From NCBI GenBank assembly GCA_964578625.1, contig CAZODQ010000013.1, forward strand, positions 1-49,914: 49,914 nucleotides of DNA. The letters run 5' to 3'. Positions 24,836 through 34,167 of this stretch are shown piece by piece; position 1 is the first letter of the stretch; each line of letters starts with the position of its first letter. Source of the stretch: CAZBSE01 sp964578625. Lineage in GTDB: Bacteria; Actinomycetota; Humimicrobiia; Humimicrobiales; Humimicrobiaceae. The position numbers and the translations under genes were made by a program. The notes below the pieces were generated by a model. It was given only the letters and a program-made list of their open reading frames with translations. It made no database searches and was not told the origin of the DNA.

Positions 24836-24877
24836 TTCCTCTGATACTGAATTGTTAAACCAGCCATATATTTCCGA

Positions 24878-25792
24878 GTGAAAAATATGAAGAAGTTATT
24901 ATTAACATCAGTTTATCTTATAATTATATTTTTTTTAACCGGAGCAGCTGTGGGATGTGCAGGGGGAACAGCCGAGAATAGTGATGATGGAAGAATAGGT
25001 ATTATAGTAAGTATACAGCCCCAGGCTGAATTTGCAGAAAGGGTGGGTGGCGATAGAGTAAAGGTCACAGTTATGATTCCGCCGGGAGCAAGCCCTCATA
25101 CATATGAGCCTACTCCGGGTCAACTGATTGAAGTCAGTAAAGCAGAAATCTATGTAAAAGTCGGCACCGGGATTGAATTTGAACTGGCCTGGATGGATAA
25201 AATAATAAATGCAGGTGGAGGAATGCTTGTTGTGGACTGCAGCAGAGGCATAGATTTAATAAAAAGTTATAGCGATCTTGAAAATGGGGATAAGCAGGGA
25301 GATTATAATTTTGATCCTCATATCTGGCTTTCACCTGATAATGCAGCAATAATGGCCGAAAATATTTATGACGGACTGGTAGAGGTAGACCCTGAAAACA
25401 GGGATTATTATAAAAAAAATTTAGATAGTTACATAACAGAACTGAAGGAGTTGGATGACGAGATTAAAGGTCTTTTTTCAGGGAAGAAAAATAGGAAGAT
25501 AATAGTCTATCATCCCACATGGGCCTATTTTGCAAAAGACTACGGCCTCGAGCAGATAGCTATTGAAAAAGAGGGAAAAGAGCCTACGGCAGAAGGAATC
25601 AGAGATTTGATAAGCACAGCTAAACAGTATAATATTAAATTAATTTTTGCCTCTCCGGAATTCAGTACCCAGAGTGCCGGGACAATCGCCAGGGAGATCG
25701 GAGGGGAAGTAGTTCTAATAAGTCCGCTTAAGAAAGATTATATTGAAAACATAAGAAATGTAGCACGGGACTTTGCCCGGGCATTAGAATAA
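24878..25792 (+). CDS. znuA: Zinc/manganese ABC transporter substrate-binding lipoprotein
   Basis: The 304-residue protein is a cluster-9 metal-binding protein. The signal ends in AAVGC (Cys27), so it is a lipoprotein. Metal ligands are visible at H74 (HTYEPTPGQ), H148 (DPHIW) and H212 (YHPTW), with an acidic residue near the C-terminus. The His-rich loop of many zinc binders is absent, and manganese or iron cannot be excluded. It leads a three-gene operon with ATPase and permease; the ATPase starts 22 nt later. No Zur or MntR box is obvious in the short upstream gap. Confidence 0.9.
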   Translation: MKNMKKLLLTSVYLIIIFFLTGAAVGCAGGTAENSDDGRIGIIVSIQPQAEFAERVGGDRVKVTVMIPPGASPHTYEPTPGQLIEVSKAEIYVKVGTGIEFELAWMDKIINAGGGMLVVDCSRGIDLIKSYSDLENGDKQGDYNFDPHIWLSPDNAAIMAENIYDGLVEVDPENRDYYKKNLDSYITELKELDDEIKGLFSGKKNRKIIVYHPTWAYFAKDYGLEQIAIEKEGKEPTAEGIRDLISTAKQYNIKLIFASPEFSTQSAGTIAREIGGEVVLISPLKKDYIENIRNVARDFARALE

Positions 25793-25814
25793 ATTATGTT
25801 AATAGTAAAGAAGA

Positions 25815-26570
25815 ATGAAAAATAGTATTATTGTGGATTTAAAAAATGTGTGTTTTTATTACGGCCAGACACCGGTCTTGGAGAATATAAGCCTTTCTGT
25901 AAAACAAAATGATTTCCTGGCCATAATAGGGCCCAATGGAGGGGGAAAGACGACGCTGCTCAAGATTATACTGGGATTATTAAAACCGGACAGCGGTACT
26001 ATTAAAATTTTTGGCAGTAGCCCTGAAGAAGGCAGAAAGTCTATCGGTTATCTGCCACAGTATACACACTTTGATCCGGATTTTCCCATCAACGTATTTG
26101 ATGTGGTTATTATGGGAAGATATAAGGGGATGTTAAAAAAGTATTCGCAGGATGACAAGAAATCTGCGGCAGATGCTTTAAAAACTGTAGAGATGTTTAA
26201 ACATAGAAACAGGCATATAAGTATGTTATCAACCGGGCAGCTACAGAGAGTTCTTATAGCCAGAGCTATAGTAAAAGAACCAGAGTTGCTTCTACTTGAC
26301 GAACCCATGGCCAGTCTGGATCCAGAGATGCAGATATCGATTTACGAATTGCTGTTGGAACTCAATAAGAAGATGGCTGTAGTATTTGTCACCCATGATA
26401 TAGGTGCAATTTCTGTCTATGTAGAGAAGATAGCCTGTCTTAACAGGAAGTTGTTCTATCACGGCCCCAAGGAAGGAAGTTTGGGCAAACTTGAGGAAGC
26501 TTACAGATGTCCGGTGGAGATACTTGCTCATGGTGTACCGCATAGAGTACTGGGAAGGCATAAGAAATAA
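25815..26570 (+). CDS. znuC: Metal ABC transporter ATPase
   Basis: The 251-residue ATPase has Walker A GPNGGGKTT (39-47), signature LSTGQLQRV (LSTGQ in place of LSGGQ), Walker B LLLLDEP and the switch histidine in VTHD. The Q-loop is LPQYTHFD, typical of the metal-import subfamily. It powers uptake with the permease, whose ATG overlaps its stop by 1 nt, showing translational coupling. Confidence 0.95.
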   Translation: MKNSIIVDLKNVCFYYGQTPVLENISLSVKQNDFLAIIGPNGGGKTTLLKIILGLLKPDSGTIKIFGSSPEEGRKSIGYLPQYTHFDPDFPINVFDVVIMGRYKGMLKKYSQDDKKSAADALKTVEMFKHRNRHISMLSTGQLQRVLIARAIVKEPELLLLDEPMASLDPEMQISIYELLLELNKKMAVVFVTHDIGAISVYVEKIACLNRKLFYHGPKEGSLGKLEEAYRCPVEILAHGVPHRVLGRHKK

Positions 26571-27412
26571 TGGAAATTCTTCAGTATGAGTTTATGAGAA
26601 ATGCCCTCATAGCTGCAGTTTTAGTCAATATAGCCTGTGGTATTGTAGGTACCTATGTTGTTATAAAAAAAATAGTGTTCATAAGCGGAGGCATCTCCCA
26701 CGCAGCATTTGGAGGTATCGGCCTGGGTTACTTCCTTGGAATAAACCCGATTATTGCTGCTGTTCCTTTCAGTATACTGTCTGCAGTCGTAATCGGACTT
26801 ATCGGAAGAAGGAGCAGATTAAGCGAAGACACTGCTATTGGGATAATCTGGGCAGTCGGTATGGCATTAGGAATTCTATTTATTAATTTAACCCCGGGCT
26901 ATGCACCTGATCTTTTCAGTTATCTGTTTGGAAACATTCTAACTATTCCTGTCTATGACTTATATCTCATGCTTGCGATGGACCTGGTTATAATCATCAT
27001 TGCAGTTTTGTTTTTCAGGGAGTTTTATGCAGTATCTTTTGATGAGGAATATTCGACTATAACCGGCATTCCGGGTAATCTTTTATACCTGCTGCTTCTC
27101 TGTATAATAGCCTTAAGTGTTGTCATACTTATAAGGATTGTGGGTATTATATTAGTTATAGCACTGCTTACAATACCGGCATCTATATGCAGACAGTTTA
27201 CATACGATTTAAAAAAGTTAATGATAAGCTCAATAATAACCGGAATTGTAATAACCATAACAGGTCTATGGATTTCTTACCTGCTGGATCTTGCTTCAGG
27301 AGCCACTATAATCCTGCTCCTTGCAGTAGTCTTTTTTATTTCTTATTTTATGAAAAAAATCATTATTTCAGCAAAAAGGCGTAAAGGAATGGGCAATTTG
27401 TCAGGTAAGTAA
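26570..27412 (+). CDS. znuB: Metal ABC transporter permease
   Basis: The 280-residue protein is a family-3 (ABC-3) permease with about eight helices. ISGGISHAAFGGIGLGYF and the later LLTIPASICRQFTYDL are conserved. The ATG overlaps the ATPase stop (TAATG arrangement at 26568-26572). The unit is complete with its binding protein and ATPase. Confidence 0.95.
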   Translation: MEILQYEFMRNALIAAVLVNIACGIVGTYVVIKKIVFISGGISHAAFGGIGLGYFLGINPIIAAVPFSILSAVVIGLIGRRSRLSEDTAIGIIWAVGMALGILFINLTPGYAPDLFSYLFGNILTIPVYDLYLMLAMDLVIIIIAVLFFREFYAVSFDEEYSTITGIPGNLLYLLLLCIIALSVVILIRIVGIILVIALLTIPASICRQFTYDLKKLMISSIITGIVITITGLWISYLLDLASGATIILLLAVVFFISYFMKKIIISAKRRKGMGNLSGK

Positions 27413-27448
27413 ATCATTTTATGTTTGAAAACTATTTATAGGAATTTA

Positions 27449-27541
27449 ATGAAAAGATATAAAAAAATATATGTTTTGGCGGCTGCTATTACTTTGGTAG
27501 TAGCCTTGAGCACTTCAATTGTATTTATAGAATATAAATAA
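27449..27541 (+). CDS. Possible 30-residue membrane peptide
   Basis: MKRYKKIYVLAAAITLVV, then ALSTSIVFIEYK, would be one basic N-terminus and one membrane helix. A GGA lies 6 nt upstream, a weak ribosome site. It could be a genuine small protein or the start of a lost gene. The remaining gap to 27635 shows nothing. Confidence 0.3.
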   Translation: MKRYKKIYVLAAAITLVVALSTSIVFIEYK

Positions 27542-27635
27542 AACGTACTCTATCTATATCCCCTGTTTCAATTTTTTCTGGCTCTGGTTCTATTGATAAA
27601 GAAATTCTAACTGCCTATAATTAACTTCAGTAATA

Positions 27636-30191
27636 ATGTATATGGAAGCAGGTGATATCCCTGTGGCATCAGGCTTACTTTCCTATATAAATAAGAATTT
27701 AAAATCAAAAAAAAATTATTTTTTCTACAGAGGAAAATACAGGACATTATCATGGAGTTTCAGCGAAGTCTATGATTATGCCAGAAGATTTGCACGACTG
27801 TTGAAGGAATTTAAGATAGTCAGCGGCGACAGGGTAATAATAAAGGGACAAAACCGGCCTGAATGGATAGTTGCCTATTTAGGTTGCCTTATAGCAGGAG
27901 CGGTTGTAGTGCCGATTGATGTAAATTCCAGTTATGATTTTTACCAAAGGGTACAAAATAAGGTAAGGGCAAAATTAAAAATATACAGCGGCGGCAAGGA
28001 TAAATCTTCAGGGATAAAATCGATTGGTATGGAAGAGATAAAAGAAATTTTATCATCCATACAGCCGTTAGAGATTGATAATATAACTGCATATGATGAC
28101 GATCTTGCTCAGATTATTTTTACATCAGGCACTACCGATGAGCCAAAGGGGGTAATGATCACTCACCGCAATATTGAAACTAATCTAAAATCTGTTCAGC
28201 CTGTTATGAACAGGTGGAGAAGTTTCTTCCGTCTGATGTGGAAATTGAAGATATTATCAGTTGTTCCGTTAAGTCATATGTATGGTCAGTTTATCGGAAT
28301 ATTTGTTCCGATTATGATAAGCAGTTCAGTAGTTTTTACGAGCAAAGTAAATCCCAAGGATATCGTAAGGGCGGTAAGGGAAGAGAAGGTCTGGATGCTA
28401 GGAACACTTCCCAAGATATTGGAACTGCTGAAGGAATATATAGTCAAAAACTTCAATCTGGAAGGGAGCAATTTTAAAAGAAAGTACAACAGGTTTAAAA
28501 AAATCAAGTGGCCGGTGCGGCTTCTTGCCTTCCTTAATATACATTTGAAAATGGGTTGGAGGCTTGCAGTCATAATCGTAGGAGGAGCAGCTTTTGACAA
28601 GAGTATGGATGAGTTCTGGAGATGTATAGCATATACTATTTTTCAGGGTTACGGATTGACCGAAACGGCTCCTCTAATAACCATAGCTGATCCTTCACTG
28701 ACCGGAGCAGGTTCGATCGGACGAGTACTTGACGGACAGAAGGTTCGTCTTGTGAAAGGTGAGATATATGTCAAAGGTGATAATGTAACTCCCGGTTATT
28801 ATAAGGATTCCAGATTAACAGACGAAGCTCTATACAAAGGCTGGTTTAAGACTGGAGATCTGGCGGAAATGGGTAAAGACGGTAACCTGTATTTTAAAGG
28901 GAGAAAAGATGAAGTCATAGTCAGGGCAGACGGCATAAATATCTATCCGGAAGACATTGAATCTGTTTTAAAGGCATTCAGGCCAGTAAAGGATTGTGTG
29001 GTTTTAGGATTGAAATTCAGGAGCAGTCTGGAACTTCATGCAGTACTGATACCAAAAGAAAAATACAGGGGTTCACTTGAAAAGATAATCGAAGATGCTA
29101 ATAAAAAATTGAATGTATATCAGCATATAAACAGCTATAGTATATGGGAAGGAGATGATTTCCCAAGGACCACAACAGAAAAGGTAAAGCGGAATGAAGT
29201 ATTAAAGGCTATCCTGCAGGCAAGAATTAAAGGGCAGGCCGCAGGACCGGGTTCTGGCAGGAAGTCGCAGGAAGTGTTTAAACTCATAAGTGGGTTTCAT
29301 AGAGTCAGGCGAAACGATTTTAAAAAGAAAGCGGAACTTGAAAAAGATCTGGGGCTAGACTCACTCGGCCTGGTCCAGCTTGTGGGTGCCATTGAAAAAA
29401 AATATGATATAGAAATAGATGACTCACTGATTACGGGAAGTACCACTGTGGAGGAAATTGAAAATATGATAAGGACTCCGGGCAAGACCTCCAGCAGGAT
29501 GCCATTCTACAGCTTTCCATTCTGGACTCCTGTGCGTTTGATAAGGACAATTTTTCAGTATATTCTGTATCCGTTTATGTTAATAATATACAGGCTTAGA
29601 GTTGAGGGAAGACAAAATCTAAAAGAACTGGACGAGCCTGTAGTTTTTGCATCAAATCATACAAGTCTTATGGATACCTTTGTAATTCTTTATTCACTAC
29701 CCTTGAAGATGAGACAAAAGGTGACCACTGTAATGTCCATAGAATACCATTTCAACCATTTCTTCTATCGAACAGGGCCATTATGGAGAAGAATAATAGA
29801 GGCAGTAGGCTTTTATCTTCTGGTAAACTTCTTTATTATTACATGTCCCCTATCAAGGACACATGGGTTCAAGCAGATTATGGAAAATATTGGAAAAGTC
29901 ATAAGCAGGGGATGGTCTGTTTTAATATATCCCGAAGGAAGGGTGACTGCTGACGGCAGTATTAAGGAATTCGAGTCGGGAGTGGGAGTAATAGCATCTG
30001 ATATGGAGATTCCTGTAATTCCCGTAAGGATCTGCGGGCTTTTTAATATTTTAAGAAATGGAATATTACCATGGGGTCACATACCCAGATGGCCCCTTGT
30101 AACGGTTAGTTTTGGGAGACCGCTGAAATTTAAAAATAAAAGCTACAAGGAAATTACAGGAATAATAGAAAAAAGGGTAAAATCTCTTTAA
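27636..30191 (+). CDS. Acyl ligase - acyl carrier protein - PlsC acyltransferase fusion
   Basis: The 851-residue protein joins three activities. Residues about 1-530 form an AMP-binding acyl ligase (FTSGTTDEPKGVMITHRN, YGLTETAP, WFKTGDLAEMGKDG, RADGINIYPEDIE). Residues about 550-615 form an acyl carrier domain with phosphopantetheine site S576 (LGLDSLGLVQL). The C-terminal part is a PlsC-type acyltransferase with H675 and D680 (NHTSLMD) and EGR at 767-769. The order suggests a fatty acid is activated, loaded on the internal carrier and passed to a lysophospholipid, as in Aas-type recycling. Membrane association is likely near 500-560 and 710-730. The ATG has no strong ribosome site. Confidence 0.9.
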   Translation: MYMEAGDIPVASGLLSYINKNLKSKKNYFFYRGKYRTLSWSFSEVYDYARRFARLLKEFKIVSGDRVIIKGQNRPEWIVAYLGCLIAGAVVVPIDVNSSYDFYQRVQNKVRAKLKIYSGGKDKSSGIKSIGMEEIKEILSSIQPLEIDNITAYDDDLAQIIFTSGTTDEPKGVMITHRNIETNLKSVQPVMNRWRSFFRLMWKLKILSVVPLSHMYGQFIGIFVPIMISSSVVFTSKVNPKDIVRAVREEKVWMLGTLPKILELLKEYIVKNFNLEGSNFKRKYNRFKKIKWPVRLLAFLNIHLKMGWRLAVIIVGGAAFDKSMDEFWRCIAYTIFQGYGLTETAPLITIADPSLTGAGSIGRVLDGQKVRLVKGEIYVKGDNVTPGYYKDSRLTDEALYKGWFKTGDLAEMGKDGNLYFKGRKDEVIVRADGINIYPEDIESVLKAFRPVKDCVVLGLKFRSSLELHAVLIPKEKYRGSLEKIIEDANKKLNVYQHINSYSIWEGDDFPRTTTEKVKRNEVLKAILQARIKGQAAGPGSGRKSQEVFKLISGFHRVRRNDFKKKAELEKDLGLDSLGLVQLVGAIEKKYDIEIDDSLITGSTTVEEIENMIRTPGKTSSRMPFYSFPFWTPVRLIRTIFQYILYPFMLIIYRLRVEGRQNLKELDEPVVFASNHTSLMDTFVILYSLPLKMRQKVTTVMSIEYHFNHFFYRTGPLWRRIIEAVGFYLLVNFFIITCPLSRTHGFKQIMENIGKVISRGWSVLIYPEGRVTADGSIKEFESGVGVIASDMEIPVIPVRICGLFNILRNGILPWGHIPRWPLVTVSFGRPLKFKNKSYKEITGIIEKRVKSL

Positions 30192-30262
30192 ATTTAAGCT
30201 GCTTTTTATTTGCACTATTTTGATTGTTGTAAGAAAATGTATTAGAGAGTAAGGAGGATGAG

Positions 30263-30637
30263 ATGACTGAGAAATTGCAAATATATAAGTGTGAAATATG
30301 CGGTAACATTGTGGAAGTTCTTCATGAAGGCCAGGGAGAACTTGTCTGCTGCGGTCAGCCCATGAAACTATACAGGGAAAATACAACCGATGCTGCCCTG
30401 GAAAAGCATGTGCCCGTAATTGAAAAAACTGAAAGCGGCTTTAAGATCAAAATCGGAAGTGTTGCCCATCCCATGATAGAGGAACATCATATCGAGTGGA
30501 TTGAAGCAGTAGCAGATGGGAAAGCCTACAGACAGTTTCTAAAACCGGGAGATGCTCCTGAAGCTGAATTTTGTATAAAATCCGATAACATAATTGCCAG
30601 GGAATATTGCAACATTCATGGGCTGTGGAAAAAATAG
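30263..30637 (+). CDS. dfx: Desulfoferrodoxin (superoxide reductase)
   Basis: The 124-residue protein is a complete two-iron desulfoferrodoxin. The N-terminal desulforedoxin-like site has C10, C13, C29 and C30. The catalytic iron site has H49, H69, H75, C116 and H119, with the functional Glu-Lys pair E47-K48. It reduces superoxide to peroxide without making O2, an anaerobe's defence. An AAGGAGG ribosome site precedes the ATG. The flavodiiron protein gene follows 94 nt downstream, together forming an oxygen-defence pair. Confidence 0.95.
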   Translation: MTEKLQIYKCEICGNIVEVLHEGQGELVCCGQPMKLYRENTTDAALEKHVPVIEKTESGFKIKIGSVAHPMIEEHHIEWIEAVADGKAYRQFLKPGDAPEAEFCIKSDNIIAREYCNIHGLWKK

Positions 30638-30664
30638 TACCAAAGTAATATATATAATATGAGG

Positions 30665-30701
30665 ATATGACCGCAACTTTTATAAAAAGGTGCGGTCATA
30701 T
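30665..30701 (+). terminator. Hairpin between desulfoferrodoxin and flavodiiron genes
   Basis: ATATGACCGCA and TGCGGTCATAT are perfectly complementary over 11 bp around a loop that can pair further. No T-run follows, so attenuation or transcript processing between the two genes is as likely as termination. Confidence 0.45.
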
Positions 30702-30731
30702 GCAATGTAAAAGAAAAGGGGCTAATTTAAA

Positions 30732-31928
30732 ATGAGTATACAAAAAATAAAGGAAAACGTTTACTACGTAGGTGCTGTGGACCGGGACAGGAGATTATTT
30801 GATGAACTCATACCACTTCCTGACGGTACTTCTTATAATTCATACCTGATTAAGGGATCTGAAAAAACCGCTCTGATTGAAAGTGTTGATCCGCCGATGT
30901 ACGGTACTTTAACTGATAATTTAAAAGAATTAAATACAGGGAAAATAGACTATATTATATCTAACCATGCAGAGCAGGACCATTCAGGTTCGCTTCCAAA
31001 ACTTATAAAACAATATCCTGAGTCTAAAATCATCACTAACCAGAAATGCAGGTCAATGCTGATGGATCTGCTCCCGGTCCCGGAGGAGAGATTTACGGTA
31101 GTGGGAGAAGGCGATACAATTTCTCTTGGTGACAAGACATTACAATTTATTCTTACTCCCTGGGTCCACTGGCCTGAGACAATGTCTACATATTTGAAGG
31201 AAGAACGGATACTGTTCAGCTGTGATTTTTTTGGTTCCCATTATGCTGCAGATGAACTTTTCATAAAAGATGAAAAAAAGATATACAATGCTGCAAAAAG
31301 GTATTATGCGGAGATCATGATGCCCTTTAGAACCAGCATTGTAAAGAACGTGGAAAAAATAAAAAACCTTGATATAGATATTATCGCACCAAGCCACGGG
31401 CCTATTTATAATAATATTGATTTTATTATAGATGCTTACAGGGATTGGGTATCCGACAGGGTGAAGAACGAAGTCATAATACCTTACGTGTCCATGCACG
31501 GAAGTACGGAAAGAATGGTAGAATATTTCAGGCAGTCTCTGGTTAGAGGAGGAGTGACGGTAAAGGTATTTCATCTTACCGATTCTGACATAGGTGAACT
31601 TGCAATGGCTCTAGTTGATGCTGCTACGGTTGTAATAGGAGCTCCTACCATACTTGCCGGCCCCCACCCCAATGTGGTATATGCAGCATATCTTGTGAAG
31701 GTATTAAGGCCAAAGTTAAGGTATATATCGATTATAGGCTCATACGGGTGGGGCGGAAAAACTGTTGAGATACTTGGGGATATAATATCTACCCTAAAAG
31801 CTGAGGTCATAGAGCCTGTAGTGATAAAGGGATATCCCAGGGACGAGGGTTTTAAGCTCCTTGATGAGCTGGCTGAAAAAATAATCCTGAAGCATAAAGA
31901 ACTCGCAGGTGCCGGAGAAATATATTAA
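30732..31928 (+). CDS. fprA: A-type flavoprotein / flavodiiron O2 or NO reductase
   Basis: The 398-residue protein has the beta-lactamase-like di-iron domain with H79-x-E81-x-D83-H84 (NHAEQDHSG), FSCDFFGSH and PSHGPIY. A flavodoxin domain follows from about 250 (IIPYVSMHGSTERM). Such proteins reduce O2 to water or nitric oxide to nitrous oxide in the cytoplasm, using rubredoxin or coenzyme F420. No rubredoxin gene is in the window; the FNR-type enzyme at 12.3 kb is a possible distant electron source. An AAAAGGGG site precedes the start. Confidence 0.95.
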   Translation: MSIQKIKENVYYVGAVDRDRRLFDELIPLPDGTSYNSYLIKGSEKTALIESVDPPMYGTLTDNLKELNTGKIDYIISNHAEQDHSGSLPKLIKQYPESKIITNQKCRSMLMDLLPVPEERFTVVGEGDTISLGDKTLQFILTPWVHWPETMSTYLKEERILFSCDFFGSHYAADELFIKDEKKIYNAAKRYYAEIMMPFRTSIVKNVEKIKNLDIDIIAPSHGPIYNNIDFIIDAYRDWVSDRVKNEVIIPYVSMHGSTERMVEYFRQSLVRGGVTVKVFHLTDSDIGELAMALVDAATVVIGAPTILAGPHPNVVYAAYLVKVLRPKLRYISIIGSYGWGGKTVEILGDIISTLKAEVIEPVVIKGYPRDEGFKLLDELAEKIILKHKELAGAGEIY

Positions 31929-31967
31929 AAATAACTAGTAGGAAGAATTCAAAGTCATATAAAAATA

Positions 31968-32750
31968 ATGGGACTTAAAGAAGAACTGGATAGGTTATAT
32001 TTACATTATAATGATAGGAAATTTATCCACCCGGATCCTCTGGAATTTTTATACAAGTACAATGAAATAAAAGATCGTGAAATTGCAGGACTTATTGCTT
32101 CCTCACTGGCTTATGGCAGAGTTACTCAGATACTCAAGAGTGTTTCTATAGTACTTTCAAAAATGATGCCGGGTCCTTTGATATTCTTAAGAGAATCTTC
32201 ACCCGGGTTTATTTACAGAACTTTTTCGGATTTCAAACACAGATTTACCACCGGTGCAGAATTATCCTGCCTGCTTGTGAATATAAAAAATTCAATACTT
32301 AAATACGGCTCTCTAAATGAATGTTTCGTTGATGGATTGAAAAAAGAGGATATGAGCACTCTTCCTGCTGTTTTAAATTTTGCAAAAAGTCTTAATTCTT
32401 CTCAAAAAAACAGATGCAATAGCCTTATGCCTTCACCCGTAGGAGATAGTGCTTTTAAGAGGCTGAATCTTTATCTACGCTGGATGGTGCGCAGGGATAA
32501 CGTAGACCCCGGAGGCTGGTATAAGATTTCAAGTTCAAAATTAATTATTCCACTTGATACTCATATGTACAGGATTTCTTTGAAATTAGGTCTTACTAAA
32601 AGAAAACAGGCTGATATCAAAACTGCTCTGGAGGTAACTGATGCTTTTAGGAGATTTGATAAAAATGATCCTGTAAAGTATGATTTTGCACTGACTAGGC
32701 TGGGAATGGGTAAAATTGAACAGATTTTTCTAAAAGAATGTATTATCTAA
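31968..32750 (+). CDS. TIGR02757 (DUF2400) family protein
   Basis: The 260-residue protein matches TIGR02757/DUF2400. DPLEFLYKYNEIKDREIAGL, SSLAYGRVTQIL, CKRLNLYLRWMVR-like NLYLRWMVRRDNVDPGGW, and IPLDTHMYRISLKLGLT are conserved parts. The fold is thought to resemble helix-hairpin-helix DNA glycosylases, but no activity is established. It starts 39 nt after the flavodiiron gene and may be cotranscribed with it. Confidence 0.85.
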   Translation: MGLKEELDRLYLHYNDRKFIHPDPLEFLYKYNEIKDREIAGLIASSLAYGRVTQILKSVSIVLSKMMPGPLIFLRESSPGFIYRTFSDFKHRFTTGAELSCLLVNIKNSILKYGSLNECFVDGLKKEDMSTLPAVLNFAKSLNSSQKNRCNSLMPSPVGDSAFKRLNLYLRWMVRRDNVDPGGWYKISSSKLIIPLDTHMYRISLKLGLTKRKQADIKTALEVTDAFRRFDKNDPVKYDFALTRLGMGKIEQIFLKECII

Positions 32751-32843
32751 TGTATTAAACTTTTAAAAAGTGGTTGTATAATATATAATAATGTGAAATT
32801 CTGATATATATTAATTATAATCCATTTTTAAAGGGAGTAAGTC

Positions 32844-34109
32844 ATGATAAGGAAAATCTTCTCCAAAGCAAAATATTTTTTTCTGGTAGTTTTAGTAGGG
32901 GTCTTGGTTATAACCCTTTTTCCTGCCACTATCAACGGGGGGTCGGAAGAACAGGTTAAGGCCTTTGTAACCCGTTTTTATGAACAGTGTCTGGGAAGAC
33001 AGCCAGATCCCGGAGGATTAAATGAGTGGGTAGGGCGCCTTCTAAATGGCTCAAAGACCGGTGCTGATGTTGCAGAAGGATTTGTTTTCAGTAAGGAATT
33101 TGAAGGTAGTAATCACCCTGACGAGGATTTTGTAACTATACTCTACAGAGCATTTTTTAACAGAGAACCGGATCCAAACGGTTATAATGCCTGGCTTGAC
33201 AGAATGAAAGGCGGCATGAGCAGAGAATCTGTTTTAGACGGGTTTTTAAAATCAAAGGAATTTGCGAAGCTTTGCAGTGATTATGGAATTACATCCTATA
33301 CAGGTGCTCCAGCTTATGCTGCTCCGGTGACTTCTGGTTACAGTTCAAGCGGAATATCAGGCTTTAACGCAGGAAGAAAAGTCAACTTTATTATCTGGGG
33401 AGACGACAGCGCTTACGACAGACCGGGAGGGAGAGTAAGCGGCAGGACAGATATAAATATATTTGTTCATATGAATCTCGATACAGGGAAAGCTTATCTG
33501 GTCACAATACCGCGTGATACATGGTTCGGAGGGCGTAAAATTAATGGATATCATGCCTCAGGTGGAAATGATTATGCTGTAAGTAAGTTTGAAGAGTTTA
33601 CAGGAGCAAAGATTGATTTCTATACTATAACTGATTTTGACGGATTTAAAGCTTTAATTGATTATTTCAGTGGTGTGGATACCTCAGTTGAAGAAAATAT
33701 CTCTGATAGTTTTTCAGGCTGTTACCTGGGTATAGGAACCCACCATTTAAATGGAACTCAGGCACTTGCTCTTACCAGGGCAAGACACGGCAGGTCCCTT
33801 TATGGAGGAGGGGCTTATTCCAGGGAAAGACAGTCGGCGATGCTTCTGGCTGATTTGCTGCTGCAGAAAAGGTCAATGGTTAACTCAGGAAATCTGTCTA
33901 ATTTCTTAAGTGCATTGGGACAGTATGTCTGGACTGATATATCTTTGAGCCAGGCAGCACAGATATTACCGGTAGTGCTTTCTATGAGCAGGGGAGATAT
34001 TACTATTACTACATTTAAATCATGGCCTCAGTGGTTTGGAGAGTCAAGTGCTGTCGGTTATAATGAAGCAGAAAAAAATCAGTTCTTCCAGAATATTCTG
34101 AATCAATAA
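32844..34109 (+). CDS. DUF4214-LCP fusion protein
   Basis: The 421-residue protein has an N-terminal signal-anchor (about 9-28) and two DUF4214 repeats (about 33-150: FYEQCLGRQPDPGGLNEW, then YRAFFNREPDPNGYNAW). A Ser/Tyr-rich linker leads to a LytR-CpsA-Psr catalytic domain (about 175-345). LCP hallmarks are D203 (GRTDI), R224 (IPRDT) and the late ALTRARHG and SRERQ arginines. LCP enzymes transfer polymers from lipid carriers onto peptidoglycan outside the membrane. DUF4214 occurs in S-layer and secreted proteins, so this may couple polymer attachment to the surface layer. A GGGAG site precedes the ATG. Confidence 0.85.
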   Translation: MIRKIFSKAKYFFLVVLVGVLVITLFPATINGGSEEQVKAFVTRFYEQCLGRQPDPGGLNEWVGRLLNGSKTGADVAEGFVFSKEFEGSNHPDEDFVTILYRAFFNREPDPNGYNAWLDRMKGGMSRESVLDGFLKSKEFAKLCSDYGITSYTGAPAYAAPVTSGYSSSGISGFNAGRKVNFIIWGDDSAYDRPGGRVSGRTDINIFVHMNLDTGKAYLVTIPRDTWFGGRKINGYHASGGNDYAVSKFEEFTGAKIDFYTITDFDGFKALIDYFSGVDTSVEENISDSFSGCYLGIGTHHLNGTQALALTRARHGRSLYGGGAYSRERQSAMLLADLLLQKRSMVNSGNLSNFLSALGQYVWTDISLSQAAQILPVVLSMSRGDITITTFKSWPQWFGESSAVGYNEAEKNQFFQNILNQ

Positions 34110-34167
34110 CATATATTTAAAGAATAATCTTACAGATTATTGCAGAGATTATTAATAGTATAATTAT

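Noticed and set aside
24836..24877. Zinc-responsive operator or riboswitch before the metal importer
   Set aside because: The gap is only 42 nt and shows no dyad or conserved fold; the operon may be read from further upstream.
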